A DNA stretch of 51,896 bases from Clostridia bacterium (GCA_009929695.1 RZZW01000024.1:1-51896); one strand, 5' to 3'; positions 1-8,146 are shown, numbered from the stretch's first letter. Numbers and translations: made by a program. Notes: generated by a model from the sequence alone, not told the origin.

Positions 1-190
1 TCGTCGTGCCCTACGTGGTGTATGTGTAAACGGCACGCCGAGTCGTCGTGCCCTACGTGGTGCATGTATAAACGGCACGCCGAGTCGTCGTGCCCTACGG
101 GGTGCATGTGTAAACGGCACGCCGAGTCGTCGCGCCCTACGGGGTGCATGTGTAAACGGCACGCATAGTCGTCGCGCCCTACGGGGTGCA
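1..190. repeat. 42-bp tandem repeat array, about 4.5 units, open at the left window edge
   Basis: Four consecutive 42-bp units (1-42, 43-84, 85-126, 127-168) and a partial fifth (169-190) each begin TCGTCGTGCCCTACG or TCGTCGCGCCCTACG and end in CGGCACGCCGAG or a variant. Units differ by a few substitutions. Read on the minus strand, each unit carries the GTAGGGCACGACGA arm of the dispersed GTAGGG family also seen at 6090-6168 and 10177-10256. Here the arms lie head to tail rather than inverted. The array probably continues to the left of the window. No coding signal is seen in it. Confidence 0.9.
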
Positions 191-207
191 AATGCACATA
201 AATTTAA

Positions 208-239
208 AAGGGGCTGTTCCGAATGTGCAACAGCCCCTT
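208..239 (-). terminator. Intrinsic terminator of acpP
   Basis: An 11-bp perfect stem (AAGGGGCTGTT / AACAGCCCCTT) with a 10-nt loop lies 7 bp beyond the acpP stop codon. On the minus strand it is followed by a T-rich run. This fits rho-independent termination of a monocistronic acpP message. Confidence 0.85.
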
Positions 240-246
240 GCAGCTT

Positions 247-492
247 TTAGGTGTTATCCTCGATATACTGCGCTACATCGCCGACAGTGTGGAAGTTTTC
301 GATTTCATCATCGGGTACTTCAATGCCGAACTCGTCTTCAATAGACATTACGATGTCAACAATATCAAGGCTGTCAGCGTCAAAATCCTCCAAAATATTT
401 GACTCTAAAGTCACTCTCTCTTCGTCAATATCAAGCTGGTCGCAAATAATTTTGCGCAGGCTAATGAATACATTGTTGTCTATGCTGTCCAT
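247..492 (-). CDS. acpP: Acyl carrier protein AcpP
   Basis: Small acidic protein of 81 residues that carries growing acyl chains on phosphopantetheine during cytosolic type II fatty acid synthesis. The attachment motif DADSLD is present, with the modified serine at residue 41, followed by the usual acidic helix region (IEDEFGIEVPDDE). Length fits AcpP (about 77-82 residues). An in-frame ATG lies 18 bp upstream at 510, but GGAAGG sits at proper spacing in front of the ATG at 490-492, so I start there. The gene has its own promoter (552-580) and terminator (208-239) and is not next to fab genes in this window. A specialised carrier protein is possible but nothing suggests it. Confidence 0.93.
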   Translation of the reverse strand: MDSIDNNVFISLRKIICDQLDIDEERVTLESNILEDFDADSLDIVDIVMSIEDEFGIEVPDDEIENFHTVGDVAQYIEDNT

Positions 493-551
493 GAAAAAAA
501 TCCCTTCCATAATTTAATGCGGCTGACTTGCAACCGTTTATCTATATAAAA

Positions 552-580
552 TTTATAACGTGTTTTGCATACAATGTCAA
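552..580 (-). promoter_or_regulatory. Sigma-A-type promoter of acpP
   Basis: On the minus strand TTGACA is followed after 17 bp by TATAAA, about 60 bp before the acpP start. It is a near-consensus housekeeping promoter. Confidence 0.75.
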
Positions 581-648
581 GGCATTTGTAAAATAAATTT
601 TTTAAAAACATTAATGTTAGCCGTAAGGTGGTTTTGTCCTTGCTGTGC

Positions 649-782
649 GGACGCCATGTATGGCGTCCCTACAATTTTACAAGGTGTGTAGGGGCGATTC
701 ACGAATCGCCCGAAAACCAATCGCGTGCGCGTTGCTGTAAATTTGTGCAAACCTGCGCGGGCGATTCGTGAATCGCCCCTAC
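649..782. repeat. GTAGGG-family repeats between acpP and glnN
   Basis: The gap 493-876 holds the acpP promoter and then two repeat elements. One is GGACGCCATGTATGGCGTCC followed by CTAC (649-672). The other is a 95-bp inverted element (688-782) that starts GTAGGGGCGATTC, ends GAATCGCCCCTAC, and has a roughly 45-bp centre. A close copy of the second lies at 29819-29913. Reading frames through here are translated repeat, not genes. Confidence 0.85.
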
Positions 783-876
783 AAATACTCCGCATCGGCG
801 TGCACAAAAAATGACAAACGGCGTATGCTTTTACACATACGCCGTTTGTCTATATAGGAGAATAAGGAAAAGGCGG

Positions 877-2958
877 TTAGTTTACCGAGAACAAAAGCTC
901 GGAATATGTGGGGAACGGCCAGTAGTCCTTGCCGCATATAGTCTCTAGTCCGTCTGCGGCGGCGCGAAGCTTTGCCATGGCGGGCAAAACGTGCTCTTTG
1001 TAATACACGGCTTCTTCAAGGCTCTCGTATTTGTCGCCATTGACGGCTGCTTCAAGCGTGTCGATGGCTTCTGATACTGCGTCCGCGCCCGCCGAAAGCT
1101 TTATGAGCAGCGCTTCCTCGGCTTTGCAGGATATCGCCTCCGACACAGCCTTTTTGCTGCATGCAGTACCCGCGATGTCGCCCATGTATGCGGAGACTGA
1201 CGGTACAATCTGCTTTTTCGCCATGTCGAGCATTGTAAGCGCTTCAATGTGCAGCGTTTTTACATAGTTTTCAATGTGCACTTCATAGCGGGCTTTTACC
1301 TCCGCCTTGCTGAAAATGCCAAACTCCTCAAACAGCGCAACGTTTTTGTCCGCAATCATGCACGGCAGCGCTTCGGCTGTTGATTTAAGGTTGTAAAGCC
1401 CGCGCTCGGCGGCCTCTTTTTCCCACTCGTCTGTGTAGCCGTTGCCGTTGAAGATGACGCGCTTGTGGTCTTTTATTGTGCGTTTTACAAGCTTAATCAC
1501 GGCCTTGTCGAAATCCTTTGCACCCTCAAGCTCGTCGGCGTAGCCTTTTAGCTCCTTTGCGACGGCGGTGTTGAGGACAATATTTGCGTCGGCTATGCTC
1601 TGCGCACTGCCCGGCATACGGAACTCGAATTTGTTGCCCGTGAACGCAAAAGGCGAGGTGCGGTTGCGGTCTGTTGTGTCCTTGCTGAACGTCGGAAGAA
1701 CTTCGACGCCAAGCTCCATTTTGGCCTTTAGCGGCGCGACATAATCTGTGCCGGAGGCGATTGCGTCGATGATGCCCTCAAGCTCCTCGCCAACAAATAT
1801 CGAGATAATCGCGGGCGGCGCTTCGTTTGCGCCGAGGCGGTGGTCGTTGCCGGCGGACGCAACTGTCACGCGCAGCAAGTCTTGATACTGGTCAACAGCC
1901 TTTATTACGGCGGCGAGGAAAAGCAGAAATTGCAGATTATCCATCGGCGTTTTGCCGGGGTCAAGCAGGTTTGCGGTGGGGCTGCTTATGCTCCAGTTAT
2001 TGTGCTTGCCGCTGCCGTTTACGCCGTCGAACGGCTTTTCGTGCAAAAGGCACGCGAGGTTGAGCCTTGTCGCGACCTTTTTCATTATTTCCATCGTCAA
2101 TTGGTTGTGATCAACCGCGATATTCGTCGTTGAAAAAATCGGCGCAAGCTCGTGCTGTGACGGTGCAACCTCGTTGTGCTTTGTCTTTGCCGCGATGCCT
2201 AGCTTCCATAATTCGTCGTCGAGCTGCTTCATATATTCGGACACGCGGGGCTTTAAAACGCCGAAATAGTGGTCGTCAAGCTCCTGACCCTTTGGCGGCA
2301 TTGCGCCGAAAAGTGTGCGCCCGCAAAGGCGCAAGTCCTCGCGCTGTAAATACTGCTCGCTGTCAACAAGAAAATATTCCTGCTCGGGGCCGACGGTTGT
2401 CGTCACCTGCGGCACGTCCTGCCCGAATAATTTAAGTATGCGGCACGCCTGTGTGCTGATGGCCGCCATTGAGCGAAGCAGCGGCGTTTTTTCGTCGAGC
2501 ACCTCGCCCGAATAGCTGCAAAATGCCGTCGGAATGCACAGCACATCATCCTTTATAAAGGCGTAAGAGGTTGGGTCCCACGCTGTGTAGCCGCGCGCTT
2601 CACACGTTGCGCGAAGGCCGCCCGATGGGAACGAGGACGCGTCCGGCTCGCCCTGAACAAGCTCCTTGCCGCTGAACTCCATTATCACGCGGCCGTCCTT
2701 TGTGGGGCTTATAAAGCTGTCGTGCTTTTCGCTTGTCACGCCTGTCAGCGGCTGAAACCAGTGTGTGTAATGCGTCGCGCCGTGCTCAATGCTCCAGTCC
2801 TTCATCGCGTTTGCGACGACGTTCGCCAGCTCTACGTTAAGCGGTGCGCCGCGGCGGACAGTCTCGTGCAGGCTCTTGTAGGTCGCGCTCGGCAGGCGCT
2901 CCTTCATAACGTGATCGTTAAAAACCATGCTGCCGAAAATTTCCTGTGTGTGTGACAT
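877..2958 (-). CDS. glnN: Glutamine synthetase type III (GlnN)
   Basis: Makes glutamine from glutamate, ammonia and ATP in the cytosol. At 693 residues it has the length of the large GSIII family, not the roughly 440 residues of GSI. Family signatures are visible: the N-terminal FGSMVFND segment, [29 protein letters not shown] near the middle and [15 protein letters not shown] in the ATP/glutamate-binding part. AAAGGAG lies 8 bp before the ATG. Upstream are a strong promoter (3069-3097) and a conditional terminator leader (3012-3058), so expression is probably set by antitermination. A second glutamine synthetase (type I) lies at 10412, so the organism has at least two isoforms. Confidence 0.96.
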   Translation of the reverse strand: MSHTQEIFGSMVFNDHVMKERLPSATYKSLHETVRRGAPLNVELANVVANAMKDWSIEHGATHYTHWFQPLTGVTSEKHDSFISPTKDGRVIMEFSGKELVQGEPDASSFPSGGLRATCEARGYTAWDPTSYAFIKDDVLCIPTAFCSYSGEVLDEKTPLLRSMAAISTQACRILKLFGQDVPQVTTTVGPEQEYFLVDSEQYLQREDLRLCGRTLFGAMPPKGQELDDHYFGVLKPRVSEYMKQLDDELWKLGIAAKTKHNEVAPSQHELAPIFSTTNIAVDHNQLTMEIMKKVATRLNLACLLHEKPFDGVNGSGKHNNWSISSPTANLLDPGKTPMDNLQFLLFLAAVIKAVDQYQDLLRVTVASAGNDHRLGANEAPPAIISIFVGEELEGIIDAIASGTDYVAPLKAKMELGVEVLPTFSKDTTDRNRTSPFAFTGNKFEFRMPGSAQSIADANIVLNTAVAKELKGYADELEGAKDFDKAVIKLVKRTIKDHKRVIFNGNGYTDEWEKEAAERGLYNLKSTAEALPCMIADKNVALFEEFGIFSKAEVKARYEVHIENYVKTLHIEALTMLDMAKKQIVPSVSAYMGDIAGTACSKKAVSEAISCKAEEALLIKLSAGADAVSEAIDTLEAAVNGDKYESLEEAVYYKEHVLPAMAKLRAAADGLETICGKDYWPFPTYSELLFSVN

Positions 2959-3011
2959 AAATATCGCTCCTTTTCAGCTTCTCCAAAATACTTTTCCCGA
3001 AAACAGCCAAC

Positions 3012-3058
3012 AAAAAAAGCGCTGTGAACCCGATTAAGGTTCACAGCGCCTTTGCTGT
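3012..3058 (-). promoter_or_regulatory. Antitermination leader of glnN: AAAGGC hairpin overlapping an intrinsic terminator
   Basis: On the minus strand the first transcribed bases form a possible hairpin ACAGC-AAAGGC-GCUGU (3058-3043). Its loop and 3' arm are also the 5' arm of a 12-bp intrinsic terminator (GCGCTGTGAACC / GGTTCACAGCGC, 3049-3019) followed by seven U (3018-3012). The two structures exclude each other. The hexaloop has A at position 1 and G at position 4, as reported for ANTAR-protein RNA targets. An ANTAR gene lies at 11763. The same hexaloop occurs in the divergent glt leader. A separate upstream partner hairpin, usual for ANTAR targets, is not seen. Confidence 0.75.
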
Positions 3059-3068
3059 TTATGCGCTT

Positions 3069-3097
3069 ATGATACACCCTGAGTTTTTGAATGTCAA
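3069..3097 (-). promoter_or_regulatory. Promoter of glnN
   Basis: TTGACA (minus strand, 3097-3092), 17 bp, TATCAT (3074-3069). The start of transcription should fall near 3062, only a few bases before the antiterminator hairpin. Confidence 0.8.
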
Positions 3098-3196
3098 ATA
3101 TTTTTTATGATAGCATTTAATTTTTGATGTTTTTAACTATCTTTTATGCTCTGCGAAATCATGTTTTGTGTATGTCTACAAAAAGTGATGCGCATA

Positions 3197-3225
3197 TTGA
3201 CTTTGCACGCCGTTTCTTATACAAT
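3197..3225 (+). promoter_or_regulatory. Promoter of the glutamate synthase operon
   Basis: TTGACT (3197-3202), 17 bp, TACAAT (3220-3225). The start is expected near 3232, directly in front of the leader hairpin. About 100 bp of AT-rich DNA separates its -35 from that of the divergent glnN promoter; I see no clear operator in that stretch. Confidence 0.8.
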
Positions 3226-3232
3226 GTTTTTA

Positions 3233-3284
3233 TGAACAAAGGCGTTCACCAAGGGATCATTGTCTCTTGGTGAACGCCTTTTTT
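3233..3284 (+). promoter_or_regulatory. Antitermination leader of the glt operon: AAAGGC hairpin overlapping an intrinsic terminator
   Basis: UGAAC-AAAGGC-GUUCA (3233-3248) can fold into a 5-bp hairpin with the hexaloop AAAGGC, identical to that in the glnN leader. Loop and 3' arm double as the 5' arm of a long terminator stem (GGCGTTCACCAAG at 3241-3253 with CTTGGTGAACGCC at 3266-3278) ending in six U (3279-3284). Promoter, hairpin and terminator occupy under 90 bp, about 140 bp before the first gene. The arrangement predicts default termination unless a factor stabilises the small hairpin. Bases just after both terminators also match (UUUUUUGUUG). Confidence 0.78.
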
Positions 3285-3295
3285 GTTGCGGTATA

Positions 3296-3352
3296 AAAAG
3301 AAGAAAGAAAAGTGGTGGAAAGTGCTTTCTCTTTTCTTTCTTCTATCTTCTT
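3296..3352. repeat. Short polypurine/polypyrimidine inverted element in the glt leader
   Basis: A run of A/G (AAAAAGAAGAAAGAAAAG) and a facing run of C/T flank a short centre containing GGAAAGTGCTTTC. It is the shortest copy of a family also at 15229, 16682, 25736, 33967 and 47511. It lies in the 5' untranslated region of the glutamate synthase operon. The rest of 2959-3423 holds the two promoters and leaders described separately. Confidence 0.7.
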
Positions 3353-3423
3353 TAGCCGCTTGCGTATATATTTAGGAGAAGCCGCTAATTTGGGCGGCTA
3401 TGGGGGAAAGGAAGGGGAGCTGT

Positions 3424-4518
3424 ATGTTAAGGGAAGGCGAGGTGCGCATACCGTCGGGGTGTGCGATATCGGGCATTTTCAACAAGGATGGCAGGCGCGT
3501 GAACGGCAGCCGAATTGTCGCGTCTATCGCAACTATGCACGAGCGCTCAAACGGCTTGGGCGGCGGGTTTGCGGGGTATGGAATTTATCCCGAATACAAA
3601 AACGACTACGCTTTTCACGTTTTTTACGACACCGTTGAGGCGCAGCACAAATTTGAGGCTGTTTTATCGGACGATTTCGACGTCGCAAACAGCGGCACAC
3701 TGCCAACAAAGCCTGTTGAAAGTATTTCCGACGCGCCAAATTTAATGCGGTATTTCGCAAAGCCGAAATCGCAGATTTTAATCGACTCAAAGCTCGACGA
3801 AAAAGAGTTTGTCGTGCGGTTTGTCACAAAGGTCAACAAGAAAATCGAGGGCGCTTATGTGTTTTCGTCGGGCAAAAACATGGGCGTTTTCAAGGCTGTG
3901 GGCTATCCCGAGGACGTTGGCGAGTTTTATAAGCTCGACGAATACGACGGCTACTCTTGGACGGCGCACGGGCGCTACCCAACAAACACCCCGGGCTGGT
4001 GGGGCGGCGCGCATCCGTTTTCGATACTCGATTTTTCAATAGTTCACAACGGCGAAATTTCGTCATACGACGCTAACCGCCGCTTTATCGAGATGTACGG
4101 CTACAATTGCAGCCTGCTCACAGACACGGAGGCGATAACATATATCCTCGACTTTCTTATCCGCCGCAAAGGTCTTACATATGAAGAGGCGGCAAGCGTG
4201 ATAGCCGCGCCGTTTTGGAGCACTATTGACCGTATGCCCGAGGCTGAAAAAGCGCGCATGACGTATCTTCGCGAGATGTTTTCGTCGCTTTTAATCACAG
4301 GCCCATTCTCAATTTTGCTCGGTTTTTCGGGCGGAATGATGGCGCTTAACGACCGCTTAAAGCTCCGCAGTATGGTCTGTGCCGAAAAGGGCGAGACTGT
4401 ATACTTTGCGAGCGAGGAATGTGCGATACGCGTCATTGAGCCTAATTTGACAAAGCTGTGGGCACCGTCGGGCGGGCAGGCCGTCGTCGTGCGGCTTAAC
4501 GAGGGGGTGAAGGCATAA
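3424..4518 (+). CDS. Glutamate synthase, class II glutamine amidotransferase subunit (archaeal-type split GltB, domain 1)
   Basis: Releases ammonia from glutamine for the synthase domain encoded next door. The class II amidotransferase fold is recognised by GCAISGIF, in which Cys13 should become the N-terminal nucleophile after removal of a 12-residue propeptide, by HGRYPTNTPGWWGG, and by IVHNGEISSYDANRR followed by LLTDTEAITY. An ATG lies at 3400, but GGAAGGGGAG precedes the ATG at 3424, so I prefer 364 residues. The stop codon overlaps the start of the next gene by one base, indicating coupled translation. Expression should depend on the leader at 3233-3284. In most bacteria this domain is fused into one large GltB; the split form is known from archaea, Thermotoga and clostridia. 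Confidence 0.88.
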   Translation: MLREGEVRIPSGCAISGIFNKDGRRVNGSRIVASIATMHERSNGLGGGFAGYGIYPEYKNDYAFHVFYDTVEAQHKFEAVLSDDFDVANSGTLPTKPVESISDAPNLMRYFAKPKSQILIDSKLDEKEFVVRFVTKVNKKIEGAYVFSSGKNMGVFKAVGYPEDVGEFYKLDEYDGYSWTAHGRYPTNTPGWWGGAHPFSILDFSIVHNGEISSYDANRRFIEMYGYNCSLLTDTEAITYILDFLIRRKGLTYEEAASVIAAPFWSTIDRMPEAEKARMTYLREMFSSLLITGPFSILLGFSGGMMALNDRLKLRSMVCAEKGETVYFASEECAIRVIEPNLTKLWAPSGGQAVVVRLNEGVKA

Positions 4519-6023
4519 TGTATGCAGATTTTATATATCCCGATTATGAGGTTGTGCGCAACGCAACGCGCTGTATAGCCTGCCGTGCGTGCGAAAGACA
4601 GTGCGCCAACGAGGTGCACAGCTACGACGCCGATGAGGGCAGAATGGTCGCTGACGATTCAAAATGCGTCAACTGCCACCGCTGCGTTTCGCTGTGTCCC
4701 ACTCGCGCTTTGAAAATAGTGCGCACCGACCACACGTTTAAAGAAAACGCAAACTGGACTAAGGACAATATCCAAAACGTCTATCGCCAAGCGGCAACAG
4801 GCGGCGTGCTGCTCTCAAGCATGGGCAGCCCCGAGCCGCTGCCGACGTATTTTGACCGCATTTTGCTAAACGCCTCACAGGTCACAAACCCGCCCATAGA
4901 CCCGCTTCGCGAGCCTATGGAGACAAAGGTTTTCCTCGGCAAAAAGGAAATGGAGATAAGGCGCGGCGCAGACGGCAAAATCGTCCCGCACGAGCTGCCG
5001 CACATCGAGCTTTCGGTTCCAATCATGTTCAGCGCAATGAGCTACGGCTCGATAAGCTACAACGCGCACGAAAGCCTTGCCAGAGCCGCAACAGAGCTTG
5101 GCATATGCTACAACACAGGCGAGGGCGGCCTGCATGAAGATTTTTACAAGTACGGAAAAAACACGATAGTGCAGGTCGCGTCAGGGCGTTTTGGCGTGCA
5201 TAAGGCTTATCTAAACGCGGGCGCGGCGGTGGAAATCAAGATGGGGCAAGGCGCAAAGCCGGGCATAGGCGGACATCTGCCGGGCATAAAAATAGTGGGC
5301 GACGTGTCAAAAACGCGCATGATACCCGAGGGCAGCGACGCGATTAGCCCCGCCCCTCACCACGATATTTACTCTATTGAGGACTTGCGTCAGCTCGTCA
5401 ACAGCCTCAAAGAAGCCACCGACTACAAAAAGCCGATTATCGTCAAAATTGCCGCAGTGCACAACGTCGCGGCAATCGCAAGCGGCATAGCGCGTTCGGG
5501 CGCTGATATAATCGCGATAGACGGCTTTAGGGGCGGCACGGGCGCAGCGCCAACGCGGATAAGAGACAACGTCGGCATACCTATTGAGCTCGCGCTTGCG
5601 GCTGTCGACACGCGGCTTCGCGAGGAGGGCATACGCGGAAACGTGAGCCTAGTCGTCGGCGGCTCAATGCGCTCTTCGGCTGACGTTGTAAAGGCTATTG
5701 CGCTCGGCGCGGACGCTGTTTACATAGCCACAAGCGCCCTGCTTGCGCTCGGCTGTCACCTCTGCCGCACATGCCAGCTCGGCCGCTGCAACTGGGGCAT
5801 TGCCACACAGCGCCCCGACCTTGTAAAGCGTTTAAACCCCGACTTAGGCACGCAGCGCCTTGTGAATCTCGTCACGGCGTGGCAGCACGAAATCAAGGAA
5901 ATAATGGGCGGCATGGGCATAAATTCCATCGAGTCGCTCAAGGGCAACCGCCTGATGCTGCGCGGCGTCGGAATGACGGAAAAAGAGCTCGAAATTCTCG
6001 GAATTTCTCACGCGGGACAATAG
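4518..6023 (+). CDS. Glutamate synthase, FMN/Fe-S synthase subunit (archaeal-type split GltB, domain 2)
   Basis: Converts 2-oxoglutarate and ammonia to glutamate on an FMN-bearing TIM barrel. The 501 residues start with a two-cluster ferredoxin module (Cys19, 22, 25, 29 and Cys50, 53, 56, 60). The barrel follows from about residue 100, with SAMSYGSIS, GEGGLHED, IDGFRGGTGAAPTR and, near the C-terminus, the cysteine group CHLCRTCQLGRC that binds the 3Fe-4S cluster in GltB proteins. The start overlaps the stop of the amidotransferase gene by one base. The third domain (GXGXG) is not here but about 3.3 kb downstream, with purA between them. Confidence 0.93.
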   Translation: MYADFIYPDYEVVRNATRCIACRACERQCANEVHSYDADEGRMVADDSKCVNCHRCVSLCPTRALKIVRTDHTFKENANWTKDNIQNVYRQAATGGVLLSSMGSPEPLPTYFDRILLNASQVTNPPIDPLREPMETKVFLGKKEMEIRRGADGKIVPHELPHIELSVPIMFSAMSYGSISYNAHESLARAATELGICYNTGEGGLHEDFYKYGKNTIVQVASGRFGVHKAYLNAGAAVEIKMGQGAKPGIGGHLPGIKIVGDVSKTRMIPEGSDAISPAPHHDIYSIEDLRQLVNSLKEATDYKKPIIVKIAAVHNVAAIASGIARSGADIIAIDGFRGGTGAAPTRIRDNVGIPIELALAAVDTRLREEGIRGNVSLVVGGSMRSSADVVKAIALGADAVYIATSALLALGCHLCRTCQLGRCNWGIATQRPDLVKRLNPDLGTQRLVNLVTAWQHEIKEIMGGMGINSIESLKGNRLMLRGVGMTEKELEILGISHAGQ

Positions 6024-6089
6024 CACTTTTCTCTATAATATGGTATTATATAAAGGTGAAAAAAATTATGTTTGCAATGTGCATATTCC

Positions 6090-6168
6090 GTAGGGCGCGA
6101 CGACTCGGCGCGCCGTTTACCGATGCTTTGTGCCGCGCTTACGGCACGCCGAGGTCGTCGTGCCCTAC
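6090..6168. repeat. GTAGGG-family inverted element (CACGACGA word)
   Basis: GTAGGGCGCGACGACTCGG at the left and the inverted counterpart ending GTCGTCGTGCCCTAC at the right enclose about 30 bp. The words match the 42-bp tandem array at 1-190 and the element at 10177-10256. It separates gltB2 from purA. An AT-rich stretch before it (6027-6060, with TATAAT-like sequence) could hold a promoter for purA, but I cannot name a -35. Confidence 0.8.
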
Positions 6169-6264
6169 GATGTGCCATGTCAAATATTTTTGCTTTTCAT
6201 TATTTTGGCGAAAAACCATATGTGCGGTGTGAAAACACACCGATTGAGAAAAGGAGAAAACAGA

Positions 6265-7536
6265 ATGTTAACAGCAATTACAGGTATCAACTGGGGCGAC
6301 GAGGGCAAGGGACGCATGGTCGATTTGCTTAGTGAGGATTATGACATCGTAGTTCGTTATCAAGGCGGCAACAACGCGGGTCACACCGTGGTAAACGAGA
6401 GAGGTAAATTTATCCTCAATCTTCTGCCGTCGGGCATTCTGCGCGAAAATATCGTAAACGTCATGGGCAACGGCATGGTCATCGACATGCAGCACCTTGT
6501 AAACGAGTGTGCAAAGCTGCGCGAGGGCGGCATCAAAATCACGCCTGAAAACCTCAAAATATCCGAGCGCGCGTGCATCTGCATGCCCTATAACGTCATG
6601 CAGGACGCATATGAAGAGGATCGTTTGGGCGACGCAAAATACGGCTCAACACGCCGTGGCATCGCGTATATCTACGGCGATAAATATATGAAAAAAGCCA
6701 TCCGCATGGGCGATTTATTCCACCCCGAAACGCTCAAAAAGCGCCTTAAAGAAATCATCGACTACAAAAACCTAACAATCGTCGGCGTGTACGGCAAAGA
6801 GCCTGTCAGCTTCGACGAGATGTGGGCGTGGGTCGAAAAATACGGCGATATTCTAAAGCCGTACATCTGCGACGCGGGGCTTTACCTCGACACAGCCGCC
6901 AAAGCGGGCAAAAACATCATGTTTGAAGCACAGCTCGGCGCGCTTCGCGATATCGACTTCGGCATTTATCCGTACACCTCATCGTCAAACGTCATAGGCG
7001 CATACGCACCTGTCGGCGCAGGCGTGCCGAACCATAAAATAGACTTAAACATCGGCATCATGAAGGCGTATTCGTCATGCGTCGGAGAAGGCCCCTTCAC
7101 GTGCGAATTATTTGGTGAAGAAGCAGAAGAGCTTCGCCGCGCAGGCGGAGAATACGGCGCAGCGACAGGTAGACCGCGCCGCGTGGGCCCGTTTGACGTC
7201 GTCGCAAGCCGCTACGGCTGCCGTGCACAGGGCGCGGACGAGATAGCCTTGACAAAGCTTGATATACTCGACACGCTGAATGAAATTCCGGTAACTATCG
7301 CGTATGAGCTTGACGGCAAGCGCATCGAAAACTTCCCCTACGGCGACGTTTTGGAGATGGCAAAGCCCGTCAACATCAAAATGCCGGGTTGGAAAACAAG
7401 CCTTGCAAATTGCCGCAAAAAGGAAGAATTGCCGAAAGAAGCAATAGATTATATCTTGTTTATTGAAAAATCAGTGGGCGTCAAAATAAAATACGTCTCG
7501 GTAGGCGCCGAGCGTGACGCATATATTGTTATGTGA
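6265..7536 (+). CDS. purA: Adenylosuccinate synthetase
   Basis: First committed step from IMP to AMP: joins IMP and aspartate using GTP. The N-terminal GTP-binding motif WGDEGKG and catalytic segment GGNNAGHT are present, and GAATGRPRRVGPFD resembles the family's TGRPRRVG motif. The segment that normally reads TGRGIGPAY is replaced by STRRGIAYIYGDKY, a divergent form I associate with some clostridial PurA proteins. AAGGAG stands 8 bp before the ATG at 6265; a longer reading frame from 6130 runs through repeat DNA and is rejected. Length 423 residues is normal. It sits within the glutamate synthase gene set, linking purine synthesis to nitrogen supply, although repeats on both sides suggest it need not share one transcript. 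Confidence 0.93.
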   Translation: MLTAITGINWGDEGKGRMVDLLSEDYDIVVRYQGGNNAGHTVVNERGKFILNLLPSGILRENIVNVMGNGMVIDMQHLVNECAKLREGGIKITPENLKISERACICMPYNVMQDAYEEDRLGDAKYGSTRRGIAYIYGDKYMKKAIRMGDLFHPETLKKRLKEIIDYKNLTIVGVYGKEPVSFDEMWAWVEKYGDILKPYICDAGLYLDTAAKAGKNIMFEAQLGALRDIDFGIYPYTSSSNVIGAYAPVGAGVPNHKIDLNIGIMKAYSSCVGEGPFTCELFGEEAEELRRAGGEYGAATGRPRRVGPFDVVASRYGCRAQGADEIALTKLDILDTLNEIPVTIAYELDGKRIENFPYGDVLEMAKPVNIKMPGWKTSLANCRKKEELPKEAIDYILFIEKSVGVKIKYVSVGAERDAYIVM

Positions 7537-7565
7537 CGCCCCATAGCGGCGGAGAAATAAGCTTT

Positions 7566-7656
7566 CACCTCATCAGTCGGCTGCGCCGACAGCTTCCCCT
7601 CAAGGGGAAGCCTTCCCCCTCGGGGGAAGGTGGCACGCAAAGCGTGACGGATGAGG
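7566..7656. repeat. CACCTCATC...GATGAGG family element, copy 1
   Basis: Starts CACCTCATCAGTCGG, contains successive hairpins (GTCGGCTGCGCCGAC, CTTCCCCTCAAGGGGAAG, CTTCCCCCTCGGGGGAAG) and ends GACGGATGAGG. Four more copies occur at 23553, 37091, 39394 and 46411. Confidence 0.9.
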
Positions 7657-7708
7657 GGTGAGTTTTGCAAATTGCAAAATTTTTTCCGCAACAAGAATGG
7701 GGAAAAGT

Positions 7709-8146
7709 ATGAAGCGAGTTTATGTAAATGAAAAATGGTGCTTAGGCTGCCATTTGTGCGAGTATTACTGCGCGTTTGCCAATTCGGGCAAAAGCGACAT
7801 GGTAAAGGCGTTAAAGGGTGTCACCGTGCACCCTAATATCAAAATTGAAGAAGCCCCTAACGGCATAAGCTTTGCCGTCGCGTGCCGCCATTGCAAAGAG
7901 CCAATCTGTGTGCGAAGCTGCATTTCGGGCGCGTTAAGCGTCACGGACGGCGTTGTCACGATAGACGAAAGCAAGTGCGTCGGCTGCTACACCTGCGTTG
8001 CAAGCTGCCCTTATGGTGCGGTTTTGCCCGGTGAGCACGGCGCAGTGCAAAAGTGCGAGCTGTGCACCCAAAACGGCGGCGTGCCGTCGTGCGTTGAGCA
8101 CTGTCCAAACAAAGCGATAGTGTTTGAGGAAAGGGGGCGCGCATAA
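7709..8146 (+). CDS. 4Fe-4S ferredoxin-type electron-transfer subunit of the glutamate synthase cluster
   Basis: A 145-residue iron-sulfur protein of the HycB/DmsB type, likely moving electrons between the flavoprotein encoded next and the synthase subunit. Cysteine groups visible in order: CLGCHLCEYYC near the N-terminus, CRHCKEPICVRSC, CVGCYTCVASCPYG, and CELC with a later CVEHCP, enough for three to four clusters. I use the ATG at 7709, preceded by GGGGA, rather than the upstream frame from 7658 inside repeat DNA. The stop overlaps the next start by one base (TAATG). The role in glutamate synthesis is inferred from context. Confidence 0.85.
   Translation: MKRVYVNEKWCLGCHLCEYYCAFANSGKSDMVKALKGVTVHPNIKIEEAPNGISFAVACRHCKEPICVRSCISGALSVTDGVVTIDESKCVGCYTCVASCPYGAVLPGEHGAVQKCELCTQNGGVPSCVEHCPNKAIVFEERGRA

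Noticed and set aside
1-190. Regular spaced repeats that might be a CRISPR array
   Set aside because: The whole 42-bp unit repeats head to tail, with no unique spacers between repeats and no cas genes. It is a tandem repeat related to the dispersed GTAGGG family.
577-807. A minus-strand 76-residue reading frame, and similar frames at 10137-10322, 12383-12626, 21030-21404 and 43286-43679
   Set aside because: They are translations of dispersed palindromic repeats, without ribosome binding sites or coding-like composition.
1827-2435. Long plus-strand frames inside glnN and comparable frames opposite tsaD, polA, adhE, gpmI, pyrG and dapL
   Set aside because: High-GC antisense shadows of strongly supported genes; Arg/Ala/Cys-rich and without family resemblance.
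2959-3060. A glutamine riboswitch or a T-box in front of glnN
   Set aside because: No riboswitch core or T-box motif can be found; the leader is only about 60 nt to the terminator and is explained by the hairpin/terminator switch.
3238-3284. The glt leader as merely the 3' end of an upstream gene (ordinary terminator)
   Set aside because: There is no plus-strand gene upstream (glnN runs the other way) and a consensus promoter fires directly into it.
6130-6264. A longer purA beginning at 6130
   Set aside because: The extra 45 residues are repeat-derived and the real ribosome binding site AAGGAG stands before 6265.
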